Assembly: GCF_001039355.2 (NCBI RefSeq)
Contig: NW_019775386.1
Location: forward strand, 314,510-378,509
Direction of reading: 5' to 3'
DNA length: 64,000 nt
From: Lingula anatina
Taxonomy: Eukaryota; Brachiopoda; Lingulata; Lingulida; Lingulidae
This document shows positions 11,301-25,318 of this stretch, one piece after another. The notes beneath the pieces are model-generated. The model made no database searches. It was given only the letters and a program-made list of their open reading frames with translations, and had not been told where the DNA came from. The position numbers and the translations under genes are program-made. Every line of letters begins with the position of its first letter. Position 1 is the stretch's first letter.

Positions 11301-11988
11301 CATACAAACTTCATGTTCAGTTACTGGGAGAAGACAAGCAGGAAGTGCTGGATCAGTTCTCCAAGCAGAGACATGTTGAACAATGGGAAGGAGGGCATTG
11401 GGAAAAGGTGATGCTGAGTTAGATGTGATAATATTATTTGATGCTTTTTGTGGTATTGTGCCACTTGTCTTGTAATATTGTGTTAATTGTGACAATGTGT
11501 CACTTGTGGTGTGATATTGTGTTTGTTGTGGTAATGTGTCCTTTGTAATGCAAAATTCTGCTAGTTGTGACAATGTGTTACCTGTGGTGTGATATTGTGT
11601 CATTTGAAATGCAATATTGTGTTCGTTGTGATAGTATATTATTTATGATATTGTTCCATTTATGATATTGGGCCATCACTTAATAATGTGTTGTGATACA
11701 GTCATGAGAGTTTTTTTTCTGGCATGTATATCAGTTTAGAAGGCATTTTTTTTTTCATTTCATAGAATATAAATTGATAAAATAGACAAAGATTCTTAAC
11801 CTGGTGTACTATTAATATTGTGTTACTTTTTGTTACAGATAGAGCACAAGTTTCAAAATTACCCACCAGGTGTCAGGTACATCTGGTATCAGCACTCAGG
11901 AAAGGACCTTCAGTTTTGGGCGGGGCACTATGGACCAAAACTTGGTGGATCAACTGTCAGATTTCAATTTCGTGAACAAACTAAATGA
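8352..11988 (+). CDS. FBXO6: F-box only protein with FBA domain, FBXO2/6/44 type
   Basis: Coding exons are 8352-8637, 10185-10295 (exon 2b), 10948-11074, 11272-11407 and 11839-11988, giving 810 nt (269 aa) with every phase closed. An F-box lies at about residues 15-60 (SLTGVLSYLPADFLINTCRL, then the CxxWK-type core and a LWRLKC end). An F-box-associated domain follows, with LHWTIEENGG, SYGWCVKHQLIDLL, YISEW and a C-terminal PPGVRYIWYQHSGKD..FWAGHYGPKL. Family members are substrate receptors of SCF ubiquitin ligases that bind high-mannose glycoproteins in ER-associated degradation. The end reads QFWAG, close to FBXO6, where FBXO2 has YWKG at its glycan-binding loop, so sugar affinity may differ. 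An alternative exon 2a (9400-9501) has the same phases and would give 266 aa. An AATAAA signal is at 12708-12713. The orthologue within the family is uncertain. Confidence 0.9.
9400..9501 (+). other. duplicate F-box exon 2a, alternative or decaying
   Basis: The 102-nt stretch translates in the gene's frame as DDLLHWEVEENGGDRFTVET and onwards, clearly homologous to exon 2b (DGKLHWTIEENGGNQFKVET). It ends at a strong donor (G|GTGAGTG). Both versions are phase 1 at each end, so either could be spliced between exons 1 and 3. The base pair before the expected start is CG (9398-9399), not AG, and an in-frame TAA blocks extension upstream. The exon may therefore be dead, use a non-canonical acceptor, or carry a sequence error. 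Confidence 0.6.
11440..11700. repeat. diverged TTGTGACAATGTGT minisatellite
   Basis: In the last F-box intron, segments like TTGTGACAATGTGT and GGTGTGATATTGTGT recur with a roughly 75-bp period and many substitutions. This is an old tandem array. Confidence 0.55.
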
Positions 11989-13753
11989 GAACAACAGGGC
12001 ATCTTAGGATAAATTAAAAAGTTTGATGATAATGATATGTTAACACAACACTCAGGGAAGGACTTTCATGGCAGGCCGAACATTACAGGCCAAAAATTTG
12101 AGGATTGGCAATGAGACCCCAATATTATGAACAAACATACTGAAAAATTACTGAATGATTTCTTTGGATGAAGGTGGTGACTGGTGATATTTTATCTTCA
12201 AACCTGTGCCAAATATTTAATTTTTTATATAGCTGCATGAAGTTACCTTTAAGGATTCAGGGGCAGATCCAGAGATATTTGCAGACAGTTTTCCAAATTA
12301 TCTTTGTTGATCCATCCTCCATTTTTGACCATCTCCCAAAAGAAAATATACCCATCAATGCATACTTGAAAATCTGATCGTCCTGCGGAAGACCCAGAAG
12401 ACGGCCTCAATCTGCACCTGGGATTTATAACCTTCCTCTACCAGGGCCACAGAAATAATTTACTAGACATTCACATATATGCCATTGGCTCATTCTGTGC
12501 ATTTTTTCTACTGTGCCCAGGAAATATTTACATGTATGTATGGAATTGTCATCACTTAGCTGCCATTAGTATACTCAATTTTATTCTCAAAATCTCTCAA
12601 TGTGTTTTTGGCTAGTATTTTTTTGGTCAAGGTATTACCCTTAGTCATCTTTATATGTTTTGCATTAATGCCAATAAGAAGCATTAATTACAGTTATCAA
12701 ATATATGAATAAAAAGAAAATAATATGTCTAAGATAACGATTTTCTGTGATTGATAAATGCACGCGTCGAAGGAAGAAATCACCTGATGTTATTTCCAGG
12801 GTTTTCCGGAATCATTTTTCTCCTTAACATGTGACACTATAGTACATGAAAATAAATCAGGTGGGAAAATTGCAAAAAGACATTTATTTATTTATTCATA
12901 TATTTATTTAGTTGTTTTGTTGAAGGGTCGTTTATTTTTTTATTGGTGGTCTCAGCCCAACGAAAATACATGGCTGATTCTATGTCATACAGCAACCATT
13001 AAAAGCGTTATTTTGATCTCCATATTTTCAAAATTTACATTTACGACCTTGCTCAATCATGATCATTAACTGGTGTTTTGAAGGCGAGTAAAGAAAGTCG
13101 AGTTGTGGAATTTAGCGTTTGGTCCTCAAAAAAATTAAATTAAATCAAGACAAGCAAACTGGCAAAACAAACCCAAGGGACAGCAATTATTTTTCGCAAG
13201 GGGATGCAAGGCAATCTTTTTGTGGACTTTCCAAATTTATGTAGGATTCGAAATGGGTACATTTAATTTTACCAAGTGATGTCGCAAGAAGCACAAAAGG
13301 AGCTCTAGTCTTAGTCTGTCATCATACAGATTTTGCGCAAGGTATAAAACAGCTGCAGTTTCGTTCCGTGAGAAATGAAAATCCTTAAAACGTAATAGCT
13401 TAGAGCATAACTGCCGATTTATATCAATCGGGAATCTTGAATCATTTCAGATTACTACTTTGACAATTATACCGCCATGTTCAACTCAGATGTTCATATG
13501 GTGATGAACGAGAATACATCTTTTCCAAATGTTCTGTGTATATATAGGATTTCTGGTCAGGCATTTTACTTTTATGTGAAGTTGGCTTTGAAAGATGAAA
13601 ACTCTCTCTCTCTATCTTTCTCCCTCTCTCTCTCATACGTCGTTCGATGTGTGTGTGTTACAAGTAAATCCGACTGGTTAGGTAAGGCCTATTTCCATCT
13701 AATTATGTCAGCGATTAAGTGATTTATTATCCGGTCTCTACTGAATGGTCGTG

Positions 13754-13761
13754 TGACGTCA
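13754..13761. promoter_or_regulatory. CRE palindrome upstream of ABCB
   Basis: Perfect TGACGTCA, about 600 bp upstream of the candidate non-coding first exon end at 14362. A second perfect copy is at 15570-15577. Function is inferred from the motif. Confidence 0.35.
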
Positions 13762-14462
13762 CTCTTATTATCGTATTGGACGCTATCTCTATAACCTCAA
13801 TCCTCTCCACACTCCATAAATGGCAGTATTTAAGTTAACTATTAACTTGTTTAACTTGCCTTGAGAATGACAAAGTCTATCTGACTGGCTGCTGGGCCTT
13901 TCTCCATATATTTGCCTCGTTTTTAACTAAGTGACACAGACCTTAGATACGGATGCGGTTATTGCAATTCTGTACGTTAAAGAGGCCACTGTGAATACGT
14001 ACATTACCTGTTGACACGCATAGATCAGCACTATTTCTGTCTGTGATGCAATTTGTGAATACGATTACTCTGCTTAATGGTATTATATCCAGATAACACT
14101 TTGATTTGAACAGTGCATGAATCACGGTATTCTCACCGGGCGCTCATTCAAAAGCGCGAGATTTGTGATTTGTGCTTTAATGAAGACTTGACAGAAACAC
14201 CAGCTGCTGAGCAAGTGTGAACGCAATTTGTCACTCACCAAACATAAGTTGTTGCTTTAACTATAACGCTGCATTTATTGAATCGGTTAAGTGCACTAGG
14301 AGGTTAAAGTCAGTGAAAGGTACAATTAAGGACTTACGTGGTATTTGTACCTGACTCAACAGGTAAGTGATGCGCTTATAAGGTACCTACATTTAAAACA
14401 TAACATAGCTAAAGATATATACGGTCTGCCCCCTCCACCCCTTTCTCTCTTTCTCTCTCTTT

Positions 14463-14464
<2 letters not shown>

Positions 14465-14507
<43 letters not shown>
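14465..14507. repeat. (GT)n microsatellite
   Basis: About 21 GT units just downstream of the candidate 5'-UTR donor. A shorter GT tract preceded by a 14-G run lies at 16132-16220. Confidence 0.95.
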
Positions 14508-14511
<4 letters not shown>

Positions 14512-15444
14512 AACTCACTCGAATAACGCCTCAATTTAACGGTTTTAAGCGACATGCCTAGTTTGTAATGTAAGAAATGCGTTCTTTTCTTGCTAAACAA
14601 TACGGAAATTTGATTTTGGTATGTAAACCGGTATTTTATCAGCGTAGTGCTGAGGACAACTTTATTTATTATTGCAGTGTTTTATCGTGTGGATCAAGGT
14701 GCACTTTACATTTAATTTTAGTCTAAATTAATATAATAATATTTTAAATCTAGCATTTGAGATGTCAACATATCAGACTTAATCGCGTGTATCTTTTGTA
14801 ACACGTTACAATAATGCAGACACTGTGAAACCAGTTGTCTGAGTAAATAATAGCGTATTTGACCTCTGCACTTTTTTCTTCGCATTTTGCTTAACGCAAA
14901 ACTTTAAAACATTTTAAAGCAGAAGCCTAATGTTTTGTTTGGCCTACTTTAATTATGCACTTGTAACACCAGTTCAGTATGCTATCCTTCTAAGACAAGC
15001 AACATATTATACTATTCTACTAGCTACAGCATTGGATGTTTTAGTCGCTTTTTGATGCTAGATGGCAAGTTAAATATTGACACAAAGATTGAGATATGTA
15101 AGTGTCATTTGTTTAATATCACTTTTCTTGCAGTGTTTTAGGAACGTGCACTAGGATAGTAAACCGGCTCGTTCAAAACAACATATTTTTAATAGCAAGC
15201 CAAATACTGATACTGGGGTTAAAATAGCACTGGAGCGATCTGTTCAAACACGGGACTAACTTAACAGAGGTCGCATGGATCAGTACGTCTGCATATAGCC
15301 TAAATCGGGGGCATAAAACATGCCGGTTTTTTTGTCATCTATTGCAAACCGTTCTGAGACAAGTGAGTGTCGCTGCACACATGTAAGCGACAGGCTTTAT
15401 CTTTTTCACAAGTACCAGGATTTATTTATTCATTCTGTTATTAC

Positions 15445-15446
<2 letters not shown>

Positions 15447-15506
<60 letters not shown>
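15447..15506. repeat. (TTA)n microsatellite
   Basis: About 20 uninterrupted trinucleotide units upstream of the ABCB coding start. Confidence 0.95.
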
Positions 15507-15924
15507 GCTTTGCACTATACTCGCATTCAGACTCGTAAACCCTGTGTTCATTTAATAACCAGTGCTGAGTGACGTCATACGGTGGGGGCTTGTCGATTTC
15601 TACTCTAAATTAGATATTAATTGTCTTAACAGATTCCTTGACGGCGTACAATGATCCTAAATAGGTGTGGTGGTGCATCGTTTTCAATCGATGTTTTGGT
15701 TTTTGATTTAGTGTCATTTTGATTTTGTGCCATTTATTAGAAGAAAAAACGTGGTGTTTTTTTCCTTTAACAAGGATGCATTGTGCTGATATCCCTAGCT
15801 AATACCAGTACTTAGTTCATGGCGCGATCTTTACCAGTAAATCATTGGTGACATCCCCACTTACCAATAGAGGTCACTGATAAGACGGCAACAATTAAGT
15901 ACATTTTGTTAATGGATAACTTGG

Positions 15925-15934
15925 GTCACGTGAC
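15925..15934. promoter_or_regulatory. extended E-box GTCACGTGAC
   Basis: This 10-bp palindrome is the USF/MITF/TFEB-type (CLEAR) consensus, about 630 bp upstream of the ABCB coding start. Binding is inference. Confidence 0.35.
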
Positions 15935-16558
15935 GTTAGGCAGATATGTTAAAGGTAATAATCTCAGATATATGGATCACGTAACAGGTCTAGATAATGA
16001 CCTCTTTATTACTTGCTGTGTAATTTCCCAAATAAAATACTAATTACATCTGCTATGTAGAATCATTGGTGAATGCCAATATCTTGCACCTGTTGGGTAT
16101 ACATGCAGTGCACGTCTTTGTGTGTGTGTGTTGGGGGGGGGGGGGAGTGTGCGCTCGCGCTCGCGACTGTGTGCGTAACTGCACATGAGTGTGTGTGTGT
16201 GTGTGTTTGTGTGTGTGTGTTAATGCACGGAATGCATATACATTCATTTTTCAGTCTGATAAGATTTCGAACTAACACAATAACGATTTGACCGAATAGA
16301 GTTTGGCTTCTTGGCTTAATAATCCAACGTATCCTTGCACAACTTCTTTGTGTCTTTGTGCTAATTGCATTTGAGTCGATCGGTTTCCATCCCAAAGCTA
16401 TTCTCAGGTTTTTTGTTTTATGCACATTATCCAGATTGATAAATATAACACTTCTTCAGTCAAATGACATTTCGAATAATCACGTTGAGCATTTGAACTA
16501 ATAGAGATTGAACTTTTAACTTAAAAACACGTCCAACTCTTTGTCAAACATTTCAGAA

Positions 16559-17612
16559 ATGGCGCCGACGGTAGAAGAGAAGCAGCGCCTCCTGGCGGAG
16601 GACGAGGGAGTTGAGCCTGTCGTCAAGAAGTCGTACGGGTCCTCCACACACGAATCCAGCGGGTCCTCGTCTGATGTGTCCATTGAAGGGTAAAGAGATT
16701 CCTTCTTTCCTTCCATAATGATGTCTTCTCTTTCTTTTTTGCTTATTTCCTCGTGTTTATTCTTTTTTAACTTTTTTGTCTTGTTTGGTTTTAATTATCT
16801 GTTTGATTTCATTCGTTTATTCTTTCTTCGTCTTCATTACTTGTTGCTACGTAAGATTTTTCTTGATATTCCATCAATTTTGATATGATAATTTAACTGT
16901 CGTTTTACTACCAGAAAACACAATTTGTCATGTCATCTGTGTTTAGACACTAAAACAATATTTACGTTTTCTATTAACAGAAAAGAGAAAGAAAAAGAAA
17001 AACTCAAACCGGCGTCTTTCGGAAAATTGGTGAGTGCCGTTTTCAAAGGCAATGTATATAGATAGACGATGAATATTCACGCTGGATTACGATAAGCTTC
17101 GTTTTTCACTCTTCCTCACATTCTGTCATTCGTTTGTTGTCATAATAACACGTTTTACCTAAAAAAAAAAAAAGATTTAAAAAAAGGTGATAGTGTGTTA
17201 TTTCGATGTAAGACGTAAATGACATCAGTACACATAAAACAATAACCTGTATGATTTAACTTAAAAGCTAAGATTAATCAGTATTCTCAATTTCTAGTAG
17301 AATTATAATCAGGTTTGTAGTGAATGCAATAAACTGTTTTTCTTTTATGTGACGGAAAGGACACTTTTGTGTGGGTTGTTGTCCATCAGTGTGGTGGACC
17401 TATATTGTTCCGCTATAAACAGCGCCTTATGAATATATCGACCTATTGTACTTACTTCACATCTCGTGGTATCGTTTCAGTTCCGCTATGCAACGAAATT
17501 CGACGTGCTTCTGATACTGGTCGGTACGTTGTTCGCCATTGCTCACGGAGCCGCCTTCCCGATGTTGATGGTAGTGTTTGGAGATATGACAGATACATTT
17601 ATTATGAATAGC

Positions 17613-17682
<70 letters not shown>

Positions 17683-19600
17683 CAACTTACAAAGTATTGG
17701 GGAACCGTAGATTAGACTCTATTGAATAGGCAAATGTTGTATTTTGTTTGTAGAAATTTATGTAAGATATATATACATATGTAATTAATGTATAATAAAT
17801 ACATGTAAAAGCACCAAGTGCACGAAAAGTACCTGTAATTATAAATGCGTTGGGTGCACAGACATGTATTTCCATTCACTACGAACCTTATTAAAATTCT
17901 AGTAGAAATTGAGAATACTGATTAATATTTTAAGTAGTATTGTTTTATGTGTACTAACTGATGTCAGTTATACTTCTTACACCGAATTCGAAATAACCAT
18001 GTCACCTTTTTTTTAATCTTTTTTGGTACATACATTGAATAACGCGCTTAACGCGCAACCCATCTTTAACGATAACTTAATATTCACGAGTCTAGTAACA
18101 GGGTATAATAATTATTAAGAAACAGATAAACCCAATTTCAGCATCAGGAGCCTTCAACGAAGAAATGACGAAATTTACATTACAATACGTTTACATTGGA
18201 GCCGGTTGTTTTGTTGCGTCCTATATCCAGGTAAGACATAGCAAATAACCGATTAAGATACCTGCCAATCTTCACATTTCTGAATTTGTACCCAATTTTA
18301 TTTAGCGCATTATATTAGTTTATTTTAAATTACAGGTACATGCCATTAAAGACTAGCGAAAAAAAACTTTTTCATTATTACTGTGACATTCTCCTGTTGT
18401 ATATCGTTTATTCCGCTGCAGTTTTGAATACGTGCATTTTAGGTCTGCCTACTTTTTATTTATTTTTGGTTATTATTTGTGTTTGTATTTTTTATATATT
18501 TATTTATTTATTTTTGTCATAAAACATCTACATTTTTACACCAGATCGCTTGCTGGATGTCGGCCTGCGAGAGGCAAGTCCTGAAGCTGAGGAAAACGTT
18601 CTTTTTCTGCATCTTGAGGCAGGAGATCGGTTGGTTTGATCAAAATCCTAGTGGAGAATTGTCGACAAGACTCGTAGAGTAAGGGTGAAGGCATTCGATT
18701 CGCGTTAGCCCTTTACATAACAATTATTATTATTATTATTATTATTTGAACTTCTGTGCGTGTCTCTTACGTTAGATATTGAATGCTTCTCTCTACATAT
18801 TTGTATTACGTTATATCAATGTTGAAATGTTTTCGGTTATGTGTTGCTTCTCTTGTGATCCATAAATTTCATGAATCGGTAGCTATAATGTACTCGAGCA
18901 TTATTTTGTTTTCTTTGTTAGAGTATTATTTTTGACGTAAGACTATAAATATTCACGTCGTCCTTTCAGCGACATAGAAAGAGTGAGAGAAGGTTTGGGG
19001 GATAAGTTCAGTCAGTGCATTCAGTTTCTTGCGCAATTCGTGGCTGGTTTCGCTTTCGGTTTTTGGAAAGGCTGGAAGATGGCGTTGGTCATGATGAGCC
19101 TAACTCCACTCCTGGCGGTGGCCTCGGCTTTCATGTCGAAGGTATATAAATTTTTTTGGATCAGATACTAAAAGTAAAACACAAAAATATTTATCATATG
19201 GGCATTTTAGTAAGTGCTCGGGTTAGTCTTATAATTGTTTCTTTTTAAAAGTGGTTTGATATGGTCGTCTTGTGTATTGTCTGTTTATCCAAGGTATTGA
19301 TTTAACAAGCTTTTTTATATGATGCCCCCCCCCCCTTTCAGGTGATTGCCTCATACAGTACCCGAGAACAACAAGCATACGCAGCAGCGGGTAGCGTGGC
19401 AGAGGAAGTCCTGTCCTCTATACGTACCGTAGTCTCCTTCAGGGGACAGAAGAAGGAAATTCGTAGGTACGATATTTGCTACAACGTTCACTTGATCTTT
19501 GATTGTAAAATCGGATGTATTTTCACCGTGGAAAATAGAGAGTATTAAGTACAAACTTTTTGTGCTAAATACGTAATATACTTGTTTTAATGCATGTCTA

Positions 19601-19648
<48 letters not shown>

Positions 19649-20509
19649 TTTATTCCCGATTGCTGATTTATATATCATTTAGGTATAATAAAGAACTGGA
19701 GACCAGTAGCAAACTTGGAGTAAAGAAGTCAGTGGTCACAGGTCTTGGCATGGGGTTAACATTTCTTATTCTCTACGGAGCATACGCTCTGGCTTTCTGG
19801 TGAGTAATCTTTAATGGGAATCGCCCAAAATATCTTAAAGACTTATTATAACACCAAGCGAGATTCTGCGCAATTTGGAGGTTTATGTGATTAAAAATTA
19901 TGACAGACTAGTGTACCATGCAATGCAGCAGCAACGCTTGTTTATCTGGTTGTTTTATTTTAATTCCTGTTGAATTACAGTAAATTGCACAACAGGACGA
20001 ACTCACCGTTTTTGCCTGACATTTTTGAAATGCTTTCTAAGCTGACACTGGCGCATAGCTTCACGCTCTTATCGCAACAAAGTTAATCCTCAACTCACGT
20101 GGATTCTCGCACGTTTTCTAGTTTTTACCGACGATAGATATTGTCAAAAAGAACGCTTTACATACACAGTTTCACTGTAGTTTCTATTGATATCAGTTCT
20201 TCTGTTTAGCAAACTGTTTAGCAAATTGTTTTTTGTCTACAGACATTAAACGTTTACCCACTTGATATGGTTCAATAGACATCTTCATCATTCAAATAAT
20301 ATTGTTTTTCAGGTATGGTGCAACTTTAATAGAAGTGTTCTACAACACCCTAGGAAAAGATGGGATGAGCCCAGGAAGTGCTTTAACGGTAGGTGGCGTT
20401 CATGCTATAGTTTTTTATTGACACACGTGCACCCACGCACATGCATGTAAATACACTTTAATATACACCAACAGTGAAACACACCCAAGCAGATTTACAA
20501 ACCACACCC

Positions 20510-20558
<49 letters not shown>

Positions 20559-21439
20559 TCCACGACATATTGAAAGGGGATCGCTCTGATGGTAAGGGGT
20601 TGCCTTTTTCTCCCCCATCTTCATATTCTGTATTCATGACTAAAATAGGAATGATAACACTTGAATTCATTTCTTTATCCTCAGGTATTTTTCTGCATCA
20701 TGATTGGCTCATTTTCCATAGGGAACGCGGCCCCCCACCTCGCCAGTGTAGCCACGGCAAAAGGCGCCGCAGCCACTCTCTACAAAGTGATTGACAACGT
20801 AGGTCTTTTTATTAATAGTTTGATAAAAAAGGCATGAAATAATTAATAAAATATATCTAAACTGATATTGGCAATAACAATACACAAAATATCTACGGTG
20901 AACTGTGAAATGGTATGCTTTTTCTGCTGATAGCGAGAAAACATTTTGTTAAAAAAGAACATTTTCAACGTGATTACGTGTATATTATAATCTCGCTTTT
21001 TCAGCTAACTGATGTACATCATTCAAATTACGACATTCTAAATCTCTTAAGTTTGTCACATGGGAATCAAAATTCTTAATGTTCACCTGATACCAGATAA
21101 ATTTCAAGCTTGAAAAAAAAAGAAAGAAAATTAATTTATAAAAAGTGTATGCCCAATTCCAGATCCCTATCATAGATGCAAGTTCCAATGACGGAATAAA
21201 AATACCTGACGTCAAAGGAAACATTGAGTTTTGTGACGTAAAGTTTGCCTATCCTAGTAGGCCGGACGTAAAGGTAGGACACTACATACATAAATTCGGT
21301 AAGCATTTAGCGCGCGTGAGCGTATTGGCGTGCCTGGGCGTTTGTGACCACCTGAGTTCACACGTCTTTTCTTTACGTGATTATTTACGTGCCTTGGCGT
21401 TTGTGATCGCGTGAACATCTTTTCGTTACGTGTTTTTCA

Positions 21440-21485
<46 letters not shown>

Positions 21486-21590
21486 TTACGCAATTATTTA
21501 TGTAAAGCTGTCTGATTTGTTCACGTTTTATAATAAAAAAAAATTTAACTTGGTTTTCAGAAATGATAAATTAATGCAACTTGATTTTAT

Positions 21591-21650
<60 letters not shown>

Positions 21651-24600
21651 TCTGTTTGTATATATGTATAATTTTTTTTTTTTGTGTGTCTTTTGTAGAT
21701 TGTCATTTCTCTCAAAAATTTTTGATTGATTTTCCAAATTTTTTCATTTTTTAGATCCTGAAGGGCTTATCTTTCACTGTGCCAAGCGGTAGGACGGTGG
21801 CCTTGGTTGGGTCCTCCGGGTGTGGCAAGTCCACGGCAGTCAACCTCATCCAGAGATTTTACGATCCGGAAGAAGGCAGGGTGAATATCGATATAAGTCG
21901 TTTTTCATTTCGAGCGGTATACTTAAGCCATACCGGCTGTACCGGTTCACTTTGAGAGATTGACGATTTTTATTAGGAAACATAATTATTGGTGTATTTA
22001 TTCAATTACCTTTCCAATAAAATAAATCACTTTTTTTCTTTAAATAAATACAAACAGCCACCACAATCATGTTTAAAGATTCAAAATTAGAAAAGATGTC
22101 TGTCTTATCGGCCTACTGGGGGAAAAGAACCAGCCCCAGCCAAGCCTGGTTAAACGTTCATCCAAGATTATACATTGCTTCACTTCCAGATTCTTCTGGA
22201 CGGCAACGATCTTAAAAATGTGAACACGAGATGGCTTCGCCAGAATATAGGTGTAGTGTCCCAAGAGCCAATACTGTTTGGTTGTAGCATCATTGACAAC
22301 ATACGCTACGGCCGCCTTGACGTCACGTATGAAGAGATCATCCGAGCTGCCAAAGACGCTAATGCACATGACTTCATCAACAGACTGCCAGATGTAATTT
22401 ATCTCTTAGCAGCAGTTACCAAAATCTAACTTAGAGGGAAGATGTACCCCTCGTTTTTCTTAAACCGAGAAGAAAAATCAGCTGTAATATTGTCCTCGAT
22501 GATTGCTTGTTTTATATAACAAATAGACGTGCTTTTTGTGCAACTGTTTGTATATTGTGCATTCTTTGATTATATCTGTTATAAAATTAATCTTGAAGGT
22601 ATGGGAATGTTTTGTCAATTTGAAAATATACGAATTCATGCGAAATCCTTCTTTTCGTAGGGTTATGACACACTGGTCGGTGAGCGAGGAATTCAACTCT
22701 CAGGAGGACAGAAACAGCGCGTTGCGATTGCAAGAGCGCTGGTCAGAGATCCCAAGATCTTGCTTTTAGACGAAGCCACCTCTGCATTGGATGCCGAGAG
22801 CGAGGCTGTGGTACAAGCAGCTCTGGATAAGGTACTTTTCGGAAATCGAGTTGATATTCATACGGATATCGAAATCAATCATTTTGGTTCTCTATACAGC
22901 GACTTGCATTGATGTCTTGTATTTCATTTATTTGTAATTTATTTGTATAATCACATACAATTGTAAACGCACCAAGAGATTATTATTCTTTGGATTTAAA
23001 AAAAAAACAGAACCAACACAATGTGTAATAAATTTCGCTTTGAGAAAAGGTGAACTATCTAAGGTTCAGTGCACTATGTTACGAAAAGAACCTGTTTGTA
23101 GCAGAGATAGGTTTCGATCCTAGGACCTCGGGGTTATGGGCCCCGCACACTTCCACTGCGCCACTCTGCTTCAGTTCGCTAACAGAATATAGTTTGTTGT
23201 ATACGTTGCTGCTTTTCTCATCTATTTCCTATCACTTTTGCTTCATTCATTCACTGATTATTTTACCAAATTCCAATTACCCATTTATCGACCATTTTAT
23301 TATTTTTTCAATGACATCTTTCTAGCTAGCTAACTATCCATGTAGCTTTGTCAATCCGTGCATATTTCAGTCAATCTGTCTGACTGCCTGACTGTTTATG
23401 ACTGGGTTCCCATAACCCTATCGTACTATCAAGATCGATCTAAATCTAAGTGGATTCTCGCTAAATTGCATTCAGTTTAAGGGGCTTGAATGTCTGCCAC
23501 GCCCCCTGAAGCTGCTAGGGGGTAATTAACTTTCGTGCACTCTTTAAACTGAATGCCACTTAGCGAGAATCCGTAGATAGATCCTGCTTGTACGATACGA
23601 TTAAGGGAATGGTCCCTTTTAATTTCATCTAAAGTGGCGATTTTTTCTCAGATCAGAATATGATATGTATTACGATCATATCCTCTCATACATTTGTATT
23701 TAAATCCCCGTCCCTCCGGTCACTTCAGGCAAGGGAAGGGCGCACCACCGTGGTTATCGCCCACAGGCTGTCCACCATCCAGTCTGCTGACCAGATCTGC
23801 GTGGTCCAGGAAGGCCAGGTTATGGAGCAGGGTGGACACAGGGAGCTGATGAACAAGGAGGGACTCTACTACCAACTGGTCACTCTGCAGAAGCTGACCC
23901 GTGGGGATGAGGAGAGTGATAAGGAGGAGGATGGTGGAGAGGAAGGGGGCGTTAAGGAAGGTAAGTTCGTCTGAATGCTGGACACTGGGCATGGGGCGCT
24001 GGACGCTCAGGTAGATATGGTACCGGTGTAACGAAATGGGGGGGGGGGGGGTCCGTGTAACAGAAAGTCTGCCCTCCATTTAGTTATAATGGTTAGGGTT
24101 AGCCTGACCTAAGTGGGTCAAAATCTAGAGCGCGGCTCACCTGTACAAATGAATGAGAAGTGGACTCTCTATCATGGGAGACTATCTGTCACTATTTACC
24201 GGTTTATACCCCCAGTGTGTGAGTAATGCTCGATGAATCGAAATAACATTTAGATATTTAGAAACGATGTATTTCGAAACGATGGCAGGTTAGGGCTCAG
24301 GTACACAGTGAATTATTTAAAACTGACAGTTCTGCTGGTTTAATTTATTTTATTTTTGAATCTATCTGTTGTTTTATACCATTGTGACTGATGGACCGAG
24401 AAAAAAGTATTTTAAGAACGATTGAAAATATTTAGTGGGGACACTTAAAACTTTTTTTAATGTGATCCACTTTTATTCTTCAGTCCAATTTTCGTGTTTA
24501 AGATCCAAGATTGTTTATATGACTTATTAATAAATTCCACGGATTAATTTTCCCCATCTATGTGAGATCAGACGCAAGCTTTGTCCACCTTGAGTATCTT

Positions 24601-25238
24601 TAAGCGTTAAATTACTATGAATAATTATTTTATCTACATCTTTAAGGTGAGCGCCCAAGGACGCCGGGATTGATGAGGTCTAAGTCGCTTCACAGAAGCC
24701 ACTCTAAACAGACGCCAGGCGTACTGCGACAAACATCGGTGAAAAAGAAGAAAACTGTAGAGGAAGAAGCTAAAGTAAGAAATGGCCTTTTTTAATTTTT
24801 ATTTTTACTTTAATGAGAGCTGCACTTTATCAGGTTTAAGCACTGACTTGAGAAATGTTTCGCAGGTTGGGATAATTATTATTGTTATAAAGCGATTTAA
24901 AAATTGATGGTGCCAAGGGTAGAAAATGCTTTGGATATCTGACAATCTCAATCTGCAGTTCATAACAAAAAAAAAAATTCAGAAAAAATATCTTAAAATA
25001 TTTATTTGTATTTCAGGAAGAAGAAGTGGTACTCCCGGGTTTCTGCAGAATTCTTCGTCTCAACAAGCCGGAAGCTTGCCACATCGTGACGGGCTGTATT
25101 GGTGGGGCGCTGGTGGGCGGCGTGATGCCGGCTTTTGCTTTCTTCTATGGAGAACTGATAGCTGTAAGTGAGGTGTAGAAAGTCCGAAAGGAGGGGTCAG
25201 CAAACAGAAGAAATGCACGGACGCACGCAAGCACCCTA

Positions 25239-25318
<80 letters not shown>

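Larger units (their letters stand above)
11989..16558. other. F-box 3' region and upstream/5'-UTR region of the ABCB gene
   Basis: After the F-box poly(A) signal no coding exon is seen until 16559. A strong donor CAACAG|GTAAGTG at 14362/14363 could end a non-coding first exon of the transporter, since the coding start sits two bases after an acceptor (TTTCAG|AAATG) at 16556. A second possible donor (GACAA|GTGAGT) lies near 15361. Confidence 0.45.

Noticed and set aside
20415-20794. Open frames of 60-106 codons over GA/TC tracts, such as those near 20.5, 21.6, 25.2 and 36.9 kb
   Set aside because: They encode only Ser-Leu or Arg-Glu dipeptide runs from microsatellites inside introns.
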